The notes beneath the pieces are model-generated. The model was not told the origin of the DNA. It searched no databases and saw nothing but the letters and a program-made list of their open reading frames with translations. Source: Peptococcaceae bacterium BRH_c23 (GTDB lineage: Bacteria; Bacillota_B; Desulfitobacteriia; Desulfitobacteriales; Desulfitobacteriaceae). From it: a stretch of 45,663 nt of DNA. The stretch is taken from positions 1-45,663 of the forward strand of contig LADV01000097.1 in the NCBI GenBank assembly GCA_000961805.1, read 5' to 3'. Within the stretch, counting starts at the first letter, position 1. Every line of letters begins with the position of its first letter. This document shows positions 1 to 8,116 of this stretch, piece after piece. The translations under genes and the position numbers were made by a program.

Positions 1-681
1 GCTCAGGCTGCAGGTGCTGCTGAAGTATCACACCCTGCCAAACAAGGTCTTGTTCAAGCCTTCTCAGTTTATGTTGATACATTGTTGGTATGTACTGCAA
101 CAGCAATCATGATACTTTCAACAAACACGTTCAATGTCGCTAACCCAGCGGGAGGTTTCATATCAGAGTTTGTTCCGGGCATGGAAAAAGGAAACTTTAC
201 ACAAGCAGCTGTTGATTCATTTATACCAGGGATTGGCGGCGGTTTTGTAGCAATTGCCTTGGGCTTCTTTACCTTCACAACGGTGTTAGCTTATGCATTC
301 TACACGGATTCTAATGTTGGTTATCTCTTTAGACACAATAGTAACGGCAGCGGTTATAAAATGGCGATCACAGCTTCAAGAATTGGTATTGTAGTTATGG
401 TTTTCATCAGTACAATTATGTCGGCAGACGTGGTTTGGAACTTTGGTTCCGCAGGGGTTGGTGCAATGGCCTGGTTCAATGTTATCGTAATCATACTGCT
501 GACCAAGCCAGGGATTGCTACTCTAAGAGACTACGAAGCACAGAAGAAGCTGGGCGTAGATCCTGTATTCGTTCCAGAGAGAATTGGTATTAAAGGTGCT
601 GAACTCTGGCATAAGATTGTTGCCAGAACTTATGCAAATGAATTGGCGGCACTAAAGGCAAAAGACAAGACAATGAAATAA
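1..681 (+). CDS. Sodium:alanine symporter (AGCS family), C-terminal part
   Basis: The reading frame is open from the first base and ends at the TAA at 679-681, so only about 226 C-terminal residues are present. The visible part is strongly hydrophobic with several membrane spans. It carries the family-like stretches HPAKQGLVQAFSVYVDTLLV and STNTFNV near the left edge and ends in a charged tail rich in Lys and Ala. AGCS proteins are inner-membrane carriers that import alanine or glycine with Na+. The assignment rests on recognising the family sequence. The amino-terminal half lies outside the window. A strong hairpin terminator follows 60 bases downstream, so this is the last gene of its transcript. 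Confidence 0.85.
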   Translation, partial: AQAAGAAEVSHPAKQGLVQAFSVYVDTLLVCTATAIMILSTNTFNVANPAGGFISEFVPGMEKGNFTQAAVDSFIPGIGGGFVAIALGFFTFTTVLAYAFYTDSNVGYLFRHNSNGSGYKMAITASRIGIVVMVFISTIMSADVVWNFGSAGVGAMAWFNVIVIILLTKPGIATLRDYEAQKKLGVDPVFVPERIGIKGAELWHKIVARTYANELAALKAKDKTMK

Positions 682-741
682 GACTAACCATATTATAAAA
701 TAACCACCTACTATAATGTCGAAACCAACAAGGAAAACTCT

Positions 742-806
742 AAAGACCATGAAGTACTTTAGTGATCTGCAGATCACAAAGTCCCTCATGGTCTTTCGTT
801 TTTATT
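742..806 (+). terminator. Rho-independent terminator after the AGCS gene
   Basis: AAAGACCATGA at 742-752 pairs with TCATGGTCTTT at 786-796. An inner dyad (GTGATCTGCAGATCAC) lies in the loop, and the hairpin is followed by a T-rich tail to about 806. Confidence 0.85.
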
Positions 807-813
807 CAGTTTT

Positions 814-848
814 CAAGACCCCCACTTCTATATGTGAGGGTAGGTCTT
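814..848 (+). repeat. Hairpin element, copy 1 (possible insertion-sequence end)
   Basis: This short hairpin starts AAGACCCCCACTTCTA and closes with GTGAGGGTAGGTCTT. A second, inverted copy lies at 23072-23103. Its right edge coincides with the point where the decayed ABC ATPase begins to be recognisable. Subterminal hairpins of this kind occur in IS200/IS605-type elements, but no transposase is present here, so the origin is inference. Confidence 0.5.
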
Positions 849-1226
849 GAATGCCCTTGAAAACGTAGAACTGCCCATGATTTATCAGGAGTATCGCCGG
901 AAGATCGCAAGAAAAGAGCTGCCGCCATACTAAAGCGTGTAGGTCTAGCCGAAAAAATGAACAACTACCCAAACCAGCTTTCGGGTGGACAGCAACAGCG
1001 TGTCGCAATAGCCCGTTCTGTGGTGACTGAACCGTCAATACTGCTTGCAGACGAGCCGACAGGTGCACTTGACCAAAAGACCGGTCAACAGATTATGCAG
1101 CTATTTATAGAGCTTAATACTGAAGGAAGAACGATTATTATGATTACCCATGATACCAATATTGCAAGATATTCAAAAAGAATCGTCAATATTCTTGACG
1201 GACGTTTAAGCGAGAGGGGGCTGTAA
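847..1226 (+). pseudogene. Remnant of a MacB-type ABC transporter ATPase
   Basis: Only the C-terminal two thirds of an ABC ATPase of the LolD/MacB class can be read. The stretch LNALENVELPMIYQ is read in one frame from about 847. Around 888 the frame shifts, consistent with loss of one G, into VSPEDRKKRAAAILKRVGL and onward. The signature [14 protein letters not shown], Walker [13 protein letters not shown] and the H-loop MITHD are intact. The amino-terminal third with Walker A is absent, replaced by the hairpin element at 814-848. It cannot hydrolyse ATP as it stands. The remnant permease follows four bases after the stop. Confidence 0.85.
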
Positions 1227-1230
1227 ATCT

Positions 1231-1767
1231 ATGCTAAAAGAATCCATGAAAATGGCTTGGAGCAATATTACGCATAATAAAATGCGTTCATTTTTAACGG
1301 TACTCGGTGTGCTAATAGGGGTATCCTCAATCATTGCACTTATTACCATAGTACAGGGTGCAACGGGAAGCATAACAAGTCAGATATCATCTCTTGGTGC
1401 CGATAAAATCACCATTCAGGCATGGGTACACGATTAAAGCAAGGGTTGAATGAAAGAGATTTAGAGCAGCTCTCAAGGGTTAATTATATCAGTGGGGTTT
1501 CGCCGACTGTATCGGGTAAGACTTCACTCGTGTATAATAGAAATGTTAAAACAGGAGTTTCTGTGCAAGGCAAAAATGAGGTTTACTTTAAAAAAGAAAA
1601 GGATAATTTGGCAAGAGGCAGAGGGATTAATAGTCCCGTTTATCATTACGGCTTGGACAATTATACTCGCAGTGGGCTTTTCGGCAGCAGTAGGTATGAT
1701 CTTTGGTTTTGCTCCCGCAAGAAAAGCGAGTAGGTTAAATCCAATAGACGCACTCAGACACGTTTAG
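1231..1767 (+). pseudogene. Remnant of a MacB/FtsX-type ABC permease
   Basis: Three pieces of one permease are read in three frames. 1231-1425 gives the amino terminus with the first membrane segment (FLTVLGVLIGVSSIIALITI). About 1422-1640 gives part of the periplasmic domain (GVSPTVSGKTSLVYNRNVKT). About 1640-1767 gives the last membrane helix and the C-terminal signature GFAPARKASRLNPIDALRHV. Intact MacB-type permeases are about 400 residues and this locus has room for less than half, so most of the periplasmic domain and two helices were deleted in addition to the frame shifts. No function is expected. Confidence 0.85.
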
Positions 1768-1869
1768 ATTATAAAGACGATCTTTGTAAAGTACATCTTG
1801 AAATAGTGGTTAACGGTCACTCATCATTAATTCATAAAATATCCATATGAAACTAAGGAGAACAAGATA

Positions 1870-2676
1870 ATGTCCGAGAATCAGGAATATTTAGTGCCGT
1901 TCCCCGATAAGAGACGCCGCAATCTGCGTGCTGACTGTGAAACCTGTTTCGGTTTGTGCTGTGTTGCGCTGTACTTTTCAGCTTCAGAAGGCTTCCCAAT
2001 TGACAAAGAGGCTGGTCAGCCTTGCCTCAACCTACAATCAGACTTTCGCTGTTCTGTTCATAAAAGCCTCAAGGAACGGGGTCTTAAAGGTTGCCTTGCT
2101 TTTGACTGCTTTGGCGCGGGGCAAAAGGTTTCCCAAGTCAGCTTCGGTAGTCGCGACTGGCGGAAACTACCGGAATCCGCACAGCAAATGTTCGAGGTGT
2201 TTCTAATCATGCGGCAAATCCATGAGTTACTCTGGTATCTGACAGAAGCACTGACAATTCAACCGGCCCGTACTATCCATGATGCGCTCAGCGCCATGCT
2301 CATCGAGAAAGAATGCCTTACTCACCATAGCCCCGACTATCTCTTGAAGCTGGACGTGGCAGAACACCGAGCAGATGTTAATACTTTGCTCTTAAAGACC
2401 AGTGAACTTGTACGAGCTGAAGCTCGTCGCGGGCAGAAAGCTTATTCGGGGCGTCAGAAGACTTTCGCTCGAGGAGCCTGCCTTATCGCTGCTGACCTAA
2501 GAGGTGCCGACCTCAATGGGACTGATTTCATCGGGGCTGATTTCCGAGCTGCTGACCTGAGAGGAGCAGATCTTAGCAAGAGTATCTTTCTCACCCAAGC
2601 CCAACTCAACGTAGCAAAGGGAGATACTAACACAAAGTTACCCTCGTCACTCACTCCCCCAATGCACTGGGATTAA
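1870..2676 (+). CDS. Cys-rich N-terminal domain plus pentapeptide-repeat protein
   Basis: A protein of 268 residues starting at ATG 1870 behind an AAGGAG site. The first 80 residues hold a cysteine cluster (CETCFGLCC at about 23-31, then C at about 54, 64, 78 and 83), which looks like a metal-binding or Fe-S-binding module. A helical middle region follows. Residues about 205-245 form pentapeptide repeats of the A(D/N)LXX type (RGADLNGTDFIGADFRAADL), which normally build a right-handed beta-helix. Proteins with this two-part layout are conserved in Gram-positive bacteria without a known role. It stands alone between decayed genes and the sigma-54 regulator. Confidence 0.7.
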   Translation: MSENQEYLVPFPDKRRRNLRADCETCFGLCCVALYFSASEGFPIDKEAGQPCLNLQSDFRCSVHKSLKERGLKGCLAFDCFGAGQKVSQVSFGSRDWRKLPESAQQMFEVFLIMRQIHELLWYLTEALTIQPARTIHDALSAMLIEKECLTHHSPDYLLKLDVAEHRADVNTLLLKTSELVRAEARRGQKAYSGRQKTFARGACLIAADLRGADLNGTDFIGADFRAADLRGADLSKSIFLTQAQLNVAKGDTNTKLPSSLTPPMHWD

Positions 2677-2920
2677 AACTCCCCCTTTATTCAATAAAAG
2701 GCCTAGCGGTAGCGGATAAGGGCGGATCCAGAATCGGTTCGTAATATATCCTATATAAGTATTAGAATACTAAATAATTTGCGAATATCTGCTTTATCAG
2801 CTTATTATGATCACTGATTGGCAAATTCCCTTGAGTATTAAGTGCAGAAAAGATGTAAAATAACATAAAGAAGAAAATCATAGGGTTTTTATATATACGT
2901 TAAACCGGGGGGGCGTAAGA
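2677..2920. other. Intergenic region upstream of the sigma-54 activator gene
   Basis: AT-rich stretch of 244 bases. No gene is visible. A ribosome binding site-like GGGGGGGCG lies before the start at 2921. TGGCAAATTCCCTTGA at 2819 superficially resembles a -24/-12 element but lacks the GC at -12. No convincing promoter was found. Confidence 0.4.
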
Positions 2921-4846
2921 ATGGCTGAAATCTTATTTATCACACCCTTACAGGAACTAGCCAGCCTGGTTAAAGAGGTTAGCCATCAGGACGGTGCACC
3001 GGAGATCGACATTAAGGTCGCTCGGATGGAGGATGGGGTTAGACTTGCCTTAGAAGCAGAAAAACAGGGGTATCACGTGCTGGTTAGCCGGGGAGTCACG
3101 GCTTGGATGATTAGAGAGTCCGGGGTTTCGCTCCCTGTCATCGATGTACGTATCGGTGGGTTAGACATATTAGAAGCTTATCTGCAGGCTAAAAGTCTCG
3201 GCAGCCCTATTGGTATTGTAGATGTGGATGAAATCATCCAAGAGATAGCAAGTTTCGAAGAGCTTATTGGAGAAAGTTTCGTAAAGTATACCTTGGCAGA
3301 TCAGAAAGAGGACATACTTAAAGGGGTAACTGCTCTGAAAGCTGCTAAGGTACAAGTAGTGATCGGTAAGATTGCTATGGCTAAAGAGGCGGAAAAATTG
3401 GGCATGCAGGCAGTGGTCATTAGGTCTGGCCGAGAAGCAGTCCAACGCGCCCTTGCGGAGGCCAAGCGCGTCCTGGTGGTGAGTAAACTAGAAAAGCGTC
3501 GTGTTGAACAACTAAAAGCTATTTTAGATTTTACCTATGACGGTGTCATTGCCTTAGATGAGGATGGAAGGATTAGCGTATTTAATCCGGTTGTGGAGAA
3601 ACTTACGGGCTGGACTGCGGAAAAAGCCATTGGACGTCTGGTTATTGATGTGCTGCCTAAATCCCACTTCCAGAAGGTCTTAAAAACCGGCAAGGCAGAA
3701 GTTGGAGAGATTATGGAGATAGGTCCGGCTAAAGTTGTGGCTAACCATATCCCTATCAAAGTGGATAAAAAGGTAGAGGGTGTCGTCACTACCTTTCAGT
3801 CCGTAGACCGTTTACAAAGACTAGAGCATAAAGTACGACGAACCCTGGCAGACAGGGGACATGTCGCAAAACATAGTTTTAGCCATATCTTAGGACATAG
3901 TCAAGCTATTAAAGATGCCATAAAATGGGCTCGTGAATACGCCCAAGTAGATTCTACAGTTCTTTTGCATGGGAGGACCGGATCTGGTAAAGAATTGTTT
4001 GCTCAAGCAATTCATAATGCAAGCCCTCGATGGTGTGAATCTTTCGTGGCTATAAACTGTGCAGCTTTACCGGAAAGTCTATTAGAAAGTGAATTTTTTG
4101 GTTATGTCGAGGGAGCTTTTACAGGGGCTCGAAAAGGTGGCAAGGCAGGGGTATTCGAGATCGCTCATGGTGGAACCCTATTTCTGGACGAGGTAGGGGA
4201 GATGGCACCCTCGCTGCAAGCACGTTTACTCCGTGTTCTGGAAGAAGGTGAAATCATGCGATTGGGTGATAATACTATTTTGCCTGTGAACGTTCGTCTA
4301 GTGGCGGCTACACACCGTAATCTCAAGGAAATGGTTGAAAAGGCAAGCTTTCGTGAAGATCTGTTTTATCGCCTAAACGTCTTATCCTTAGTGGTTCCAC
4401 AACTTGCTGAACGTGGCAATGATATTTTGCTAATTGCCCGTCATTTCTTGGATGAATTTAGTCGCAAGATGAACCGAAGTGCGGGTTGGTTTTCTGTAGA
4501 GGCTGAGCAGATCCTCTTGGAGTATCCATGGCCAGGGAACATTCGTGAATTGCGTAATGCTATGGAGCGTTTGGTCATGTTGACTGGGGGGGTAGAGATT
4601 TCCGAGAATGATACAGCTCGGGCCCTTGGTCTGGACAGAAAACAGACTGCGTGTATTCCAGAAAGCGAAGTTCCTGAACGCGAGGAGAGATTGCGTGGCG
4701 ATGTTGAGTTAGCAGAAATTCGTCTCATTAAGAAGGCTCTTAAAGAATGTGGGGGGAATAAAACCGAAACGGCACGTCGTTTGGGAATCAGTCGGACTAC
4801 TCTTTGGAGGAAAATGCAAGATGAGGATATTGATGCGTTTCAATAA
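2921..4846 (+). CDS. Sigma-54-dependent activator, PrpR type
   Basis: A regulator of 641 residues. Residues 1-180 resemble the PrpR_N sensor domain. About 195-300 is a PAS domain (ILDFTYDGVIALDEDGRISV). About 325-560 is the AAA+ domain with Walker A GRTGSGKE near 350, the sigma-54 contact loop GAFTGA near 397, and Walker B TLFLDEVGEM near 422. The end is a Fis-type HTH (NKTETARRLGISRTTLWRKM). PrpR_N domains are known to sense small carboxylic-acid-derived metabolites. The gene directly precedes a -24/-12 promoter and the 2-oxoacid oxidoreductase operon, so it is the likely activator of that operon and perhaps of the TRAP operon, which has a second such promoter. The ligand is unknown. Confidence 0.93.
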   Translation: MAEILFITPLQELASLVKEVSHQDGAPEIDIKVARMEDGVRLALEAEKQGYHVLVSRGVTAWMIRESGVSLPVIDVRIGGLDILEAYLQAKSLGSPIGIVDVDEIIQEIASFEELIGESFVKYTLADQKEDILKGVTALKAAKVQVVIGKIAMAKEAEKLGMQAVVIRSGREAVQRALAEAKRVLVVSKLEKRRVEQLKAILDFTYDGVIALDEDGRISVFNPVVEKLTGWTAEKAIGRLVIDVLPKSHFQKVLKTGKAEVGEIMEIGPAKVVANHIPIKVDKKVEGVVTTFQSVDRLQRLEHKVRRTLADRGHVAKHSFSHILGHSQAIKDAIKWAREYAQVDSTVLLHGRTGSGKELFAQAIHNASPRWCESFVAINCAALPESLLESEFFGYVEGAFTGARKGGKAGVFEIAHGGTLFLDEVGEMAPSLQARLLRVLEEGEIMRLGDNTILPVNVRLVAATHRNLKEMVEKASFREDLFYRLNVLSLVVPQLAERGNDILLIARHFLDEFSRKMNRSAGWFSVEAEQILLEYPWPGNIRELRNAMERLVMLTGGVEISENDTARALGLDRKQTACIPESEVPEREERLRGDVELAEIRLIKKALKECGGNKTETARRLGISRTTLWRKMQDEDIDAFQ

Positions 4847-4888
4847 TGTAACGGTGTGTTTCCATAATTGGTAATCGTGTTTCATCAT
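4835..4888 (+). promoter_or_regulatory. Three direct repeats at 21-bp spacing, candidate activator sites
   Basis: GCGTTTCAATAAT (4835-4847), GTGTTTCCATAAT (4856-4868) and CGTGTTTCATCAT (4876-4888) place the shared TTTC at 4838, 4859 and 4880, exactly 21 bp apart, or two helical turns. They lie about 135-190 bp upstream of the -24/-12 promoter, the usual position for an enhancer bound by a sigma-54 activator. The first copy overlaps the stop codon of the activator gene. Binding by that activator is inference. Confidence 0.65.
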
Positions 4889-4993
4889 TGAGACTGTTGC
4901 GAGGAATTTGCTCAAACAACTTTGAGTCACTTGTAAATCCTTGATTTGTGAATTTGCCACTATTGGCTTAATAAGCAGAAAATTTTACTTTTA

Positions 4994-5021
4994 TTAAGAG
5001 CTTCGGCTCTTAATTTTTTTT
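4994..5021 (+). terminator. Terminator of the sigma-54 activator gene
   Basis: TTAAGAGC (4994-5001), TTCG loop, GCTCTTAA (5006-5013), then a run of eight T. It sits immediately before the -24 element of the next promoter, insulating the operon from the regulator transcript. Confidence 0.9.
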
Positions 5022-5022
5022 G

Positions 5023-5038
5023 TGGCATGCATATTGCA
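5023..5038 (+). promoter_or_regulatory. Sigma-54 (-24/-12) promoter of the 2-oxoacid oxidoreductase operon
   Basis: TGGCATGCATATTGCA has GG at 5024-5025 and GC at 5036-5037, the required 12-bp register, and matches the TGGCAC-N5-TTGC consensus except at one base. Transcription should start near 5049. It is preceded by a sigma-54 activator gene and phased repeats. Confidence 0.88.
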
Positions 5039-5048
5039 TTATCTTTTT

Positions 5049-5223
5049 AGCAGAGATGATAAAGGAAACTTGGCTAGCGCCCGAAGACACTGTCTTCGCA
5101 CGTATTAGTCATTCAGTCAGCTTCAGCGAAGGCGGTCGCCTTAGTTGCGCTTATGCTTCCAGAAAGTATATAACATTCAGTTATACTTTCTGACTAGTAC
5201 AAAAAAGAAAGGAGGCGAAGGTA
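5049..5223 (+). other. Structured leader of the oxidoreductase operon
   Basis: Between the predicted start site and the first gene lie three hairpins. CGAAGAC/GTCTTCG is at 5082-5098. AAGGCG/CGCCTT is at 5129-5142. A long one spans 5161-5191 (AGAAAGTATA against TATACTTTCT). None has a T-run. The AAAGGAGG site at 5209-5216 follows. The hairpins could protect or regulate the mRNA; no known riboswitch is recognised. Confidence 0.5.
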
Positions 5224-5508
5224 GTGGTTAAAAATCTTCCAGTTGTCCCGACGGCTAAGGCCGGTAGCTTAGTTGAGACGCCAACGGGAATAACTTGGCG
5301 TATTCAATATCCGGTCATTTTAGAAACCTGCAATATGTGCTTAGACTGCACATTATTTTGCCCAGATGGGGCCTTAGTCCAGCAAGAGGGTAAAATCGTG
5401 CTTAAAGTAAGTTTGTGTAAAGGGTGCGGAATTTGTGCCAATGAATGTAAAGAGAATGCCATAGAAATGATCCCGGAGTATTCGGGGGTTAAGGGCGTTT
5501 TCCGTTAA
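5224..5508 (+). CDS. porD: 2-oxoacid:ferredoxin oxidoreductase, delta (ferredoxin) subunit
   Basis: A 94-residue 2[4Fe-4S] ferredoxin starting at GTG 5224, eight bases after AAAGGAGG. The cluster motifs are CNMCLDCTLFCP (about 36-47) and CKGCGICANEC (about 65-75). Small ferredoxins of this size are the delta subunits of four-subunit pyruvate- or oxoacid:ferredoxin oxidoreductases and carry electrons from the catalytic beta subunit to external ferredoxin. It is the first gene of the operon, 12 bases ahead of the alpha subunit gene. The N-terminal PTGITWRIQYPVI stretch is typical of this subunit. Confidence 0.88.
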   Translation: MVKNLPVVPTAKAGSLVETPTGITWRIQYPVILETCNMCLDCTLFCPDGALVQQEGKIVLKVSLCKGCGICANECKENAIEMIPEYSGVKGVFR

Positions 5509-5520
5509 GGGGGGAAATGA

Positions 5521-6666
5521 ATGAGTACAACATTGTTAACAGGTAGTGAGGCAGCAGCTTATGGGGCGAAGCTAGCCCGGATTGAAGTTTTAGCGTATTA
5601 CCCGATTACACCGGCTTTTCCGGCAATGGAGAGGGTTAGTAAATTCATCGATGATGGTGAGTTGAATACCCGTTTTGTACGAGTTGAGTCTGATCATAGT
5701 GCCTTAGCGGCGGCACTGGGAGCTAGTCTAGCGGGTAGTCGGACTTTTACAGTGACAAATTCTCAAGGATTGCTCTATATGACGGAAGTCGTTTATCATA
5801 CGGCAGGTTTACGTCAACCGGTAGTAATGGCAGTAGCAAATAGAGCTCTTTCAGCACCGCATAGCCGTTTCCCTGAACAAGGGGATGCGATTTCCCAGGG
5901 GGCAAGCGGTTGGATTCAACTTTTTTGTGAGAATAATCAAGAAGTGCTTGATAATATGCTCCAGGCCTTTAAAATAGCCGAAACAGTTCGTCTGCCGGTT
6001 ATGGTTAATTATGAGGGGTATATCCAATCTCATACCTTAGAGGAAGTAGGAATTCCCAATCAAGAGACGATAGATCAATTCTTGCCTTTAAATCGAGTTC
6101 GGACCTTGGATGTCGAGAACCCACAAGCCGTAAATACTGTTGCGAGTCCTGAATTTTATATGGATTATAAGTTCCATCAAAACGAGGCTATGGAACAAGC
6201 GCTTACAGTCATCAATGATGTTGCTGCAGAGTATGGCAAAGAATTTGGTCGGGATTGGTCTGGGTTGATCGATACTTATCAGATGGAAGATGCGGAACAT
6301 GCGTTTGTAGCTATGGGATCGATGGTTAGTGATGCTCGGATCGTAGTGGATGAACTGCGCAAGCAAGGTCAAAAAGTTGGGTTGGTAAAAGTAAGGGCAT
6401 GGCGTCCTTTCCCTGCGGAAGCACTCCGTGAGGCCCTTAAGAATGTTCAACTGATTACCGTATGTGACAAAAATATTGTCTTCGGTCTCGGCGGGGCGTT
6501 AGGAACTGAGTTAAAGTCGGCTTTATACGGGCAGGACTGCCGCGTTAATAGTTATATTCTAGGGCTAGGGGGCCGGGATGTAACCACAGAAGAAATCAAG
6601 AAAGTACTTGAACTTTCGGAGAAAACTGAAAAACAGGCAACCGCTTCCGAGTGGTTCGGGTTATAA
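5521..6666 (+). CDS. porA: 2-oxoacid:ferredoxin oxidoreductase, alpha subunit
   Basis: The 381-residue protein contains YYPITPAFPAMERV near residue 27, VESDHSALAAALGA near 60, SQGLLYMTEVVYHTAGLRQP near 80 and VANRALSAP near 104. These are hallmarks of the pyrimidine-binding and swivel domains of PorA-type subunits. The complex oxidatively decarboxylates a 2-oxoacid to acyl-CoA and reduces ferredoxin in the cytoplasm. An AAGGGGGGAAATGA site precedes the ATG. The sequence resembles the pyruvate class more than the 2-oxoglutarate class. The segment after NRALSAP (HSRFPEQGDA) differs from the usual pyruvate enzyme sequence, so the substrate could be another oxoacid. Confidence 0.9.
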   Translation: MSTTLLTGSEAAAYGAKLARIEVLAYYPITPAFPAMERVSKFIDDGELNTRFVRVESDHSALAAALGASLAGSRTFTVTNSQGLLYMTEVVYHTAGLRQPVVMAVANRALSAPHSRFPEQGDAISQGASGWIQLFCENNQEVLDNMLQAFKIAETVRLPVMVNYEGYIQSHTLEEVGIPNQETIDQFLPLNRVRTLDVENPQAVNTVASPEFYMDYKFHQNEAMEQALTVINDVAAEYGKEFGRDWSGLIDTYQMEDAEHAFVAMGSMVSDARIVVDELRKQGQKVGLVKVRAWRPFPAEALREALKNVQLITVCDKNIVFGLGGALGTELKSALYGQDCRVNSYILGLGGRDVTTEEIKKVLELSEKTEKQATASEWFGL

Positions 6667-6678
6667 GGAGGGATCAAC

Positions 6679-7539
6679 GTGGCTCAATCCATCGCAGATT
6701 TGTCGAAAGAGGATTTATTTGGTCAAGGAAATGCGGGTTGTGGGGGCTGTGGCGCAGCCATTGCAGGCAGACAGGCAATGAAGGCTTTAGGCTCTAGGAC
6801 GATTATCACAATTCCAGCATCATGTATGGCAACCATGGGTGGTTCAAACCTAAAGACCACCTGGCAAATACCCTTTTACCATACCTTATTTGAAATAGCA
6901 CCAGCAGTGTCTTCCGGAATCAGAGCAGCCTTAGAGGCGCAGGGAATTGAAGATGTAAATGTGGTTTCTTGGGCGGGAGATGCTGGAACTGCAGATATTG
7001 GCTTCCAAGCCCTCACAGGCGCAGCTGAACGTAATGAACACATGCTGCACGTCTGTTATGACAATGAGATGTACATGAATACGGGCGGACAAACGGGGAG
7101 TCAGACCCCCATGTACGCGATCACTAGTAACATGGCCAAAGGAAAACAAGTTAAGAAGAAAAATATGCTGGCAATTATGGAGGCCCATGGAGTAGATTAT
7201 GTGGCAAGTGCTTCAATCGCTTACCCATTGGACCTTATTGAAAAATTTAGAAAAGCTGCAGCTAAACCTGGATTTTCCTATATTCATCTTCTGTCGCCCT
7301 GTCATCGCGGTTGGCAAATTCCGCCGGAGAAAACCATCGAGTATGCTCGTTTGGCCGTGGAAAGTGGTCTATTCGAACTTTACGAAGTGGATGAAGGAGT
7401 CCGTACTCGGAATTTAGAGCCTACCTTTATTCCAGTGGAGGATTATCTGAGCAGCCAAGGGCGGTTTAAGAACTTGACTCCAGAAGCCATTCAAGGCATT
7501 CAAGCTGGGGTTAATAAGCACTATGGAAGAGGGGAGTGA
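6679..7539 (+). CDS. porB: 2-oxoacid:ferredoxin oxidoreductase, beta (TPP) subunit
   Basis: A 286-residue protein starting at GTG 6679 behind AAGGAGG. The N-terminal GCGGCGAAIAGRQAMKALG supplies cluster cysteines. The thiamine diphosphate and Mg2+ site is GDAGTADIGFQALTGAAERN followed by CYDNEMYMNTGGQTG. The late cysteine of SPCHRGW is the usual fourth cluster ligand. It is the catalytic subunit that forms the hydroxyalkyl-TPP intermediate and passes electrons to its [4Fe-4S] cluster. It is six bases from the gamma subunit gene and 12 from the alpha gene, so the complex is encoded in the order delta-alpha-beta-gamma. Confidence 0.92.
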   Translation: MAQSIADLSKEDLFGQGNAGCGGCGAAIAGRQAMKALGSRTIITIPASCMATMGGSNLKTTWQIPFYHTLFEIAPAVSSGIRAALEAQGIEDVNVVSWAGDAGTADIGFQALTGAAERNEHMLHVCYDNEMYMNTGGQTGSQTPMYAITSNMAKGKQVKKKNMLAIMEAHGVDYVASASIAYPLDLIEKFRKAAAKPGFSYIHLLSPCHRGWQIPPEKTIEYARLAVESGLFELYEVDEGVRTRNLEPTFIPVEDYLSSQGRFKNLTPEAIQGIQAGVNKHYGRGE

Positions 7540-7545
7540 AAAGGA

Positions 7546-7968
7546 ATGACTGAGATTCGCTTTCATGGTCGCTTTGGTCAGCCTGTGGGTAAATTGGTTC
7601 GAGCTCTTGGTAAACATGCCTTGAGCCAGGGGAAAAATGTTCAGGTATTCGACTCTTTTGCTGCGTTTCGACCGGGTGCGCCCATGTATTCAATTTTAAG
7701 GATTTCGGATCAACCTATTCAAGTTAGATCTGCCAACAATACGCGACCGGATATGGTTGTTGTCTTAGATAATAGTCTCTTCGGAGTTGCGAATGTTACC
7801 AAAGGGTTGAAACCTTCTGGGCAGGTTATGGCATTAGGGGTTGGCGAGGAAGTACTGGGTAATCAAGCGAGTGATTTCCGTTTTGCTCCTTTGGATGCTC
7901 AGTTCCAACAGGTCGCCAATCTGGAAGCTAACTTTATTGACTTATTTCAAAAACAAGATTTAGTTTAA
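7546..7968 (+). CDS. porG: 2-oxoacid:ferredoxin oxidoreductase, gamma subunit (short)
   Basis: MTEIRFHGRFGQPVGKLVRA is a clear PorG-type opening, and FDSFAAFRPGAPMYSILRIS and the TRPDMVVVLDNSLF segment match the gamma domain that helps bind CoA. At 140 residues it is shorter than the usual 170-190, mainly at the C terminus, which ends soon after ASDFRF. The stop at 7966-7968 is followed by 145 bases without a gene, so the short end is real unless there is a sequence error. It completes the four-subunit enzyme. Confidence 0.85.
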   Translation: MTEIRFHGRFGQPVGKLVRALGKHALSQGKNVQVFDSFAAFRPGAPMYSILRISDQPIQVRSANNTRPDMVVVLDNSLFGVANVTKGLKPSGQVMALGVGEEVLGNQASDFRFAPLDAQFQQVANLEANFIDLFQKQDLV

Positions 7969-8116
7969 AGAGAGCATAAAAGTAAAAATTCAACTATTGC
8001 ATCTTCCCAAGGTCTGTAACTATAAAAGGATATTATGTAAGAAAGCCTTCTTTCCTAGTCCTTGAGACAAGGATTATACATTTTGAACCAATTTGAGAAG
8101 GCGGTGTAGACTATTG

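Noticed and set aside
2819..2834. TGGCAAATTCCCTTGA as a third -24/-12 promoter
   Set aside because: The GC at -12 is missing (TTGA instead of TTGC), so it would not be a sigma-54 element.
8061..8074. TCCTT-GAGA-CAAGGA hairpin between porG and the LeuC-type gene as a terminator
   Set aside because: The stem is only 5-6 bp and has no T-run; genes on both sides look like one operon.
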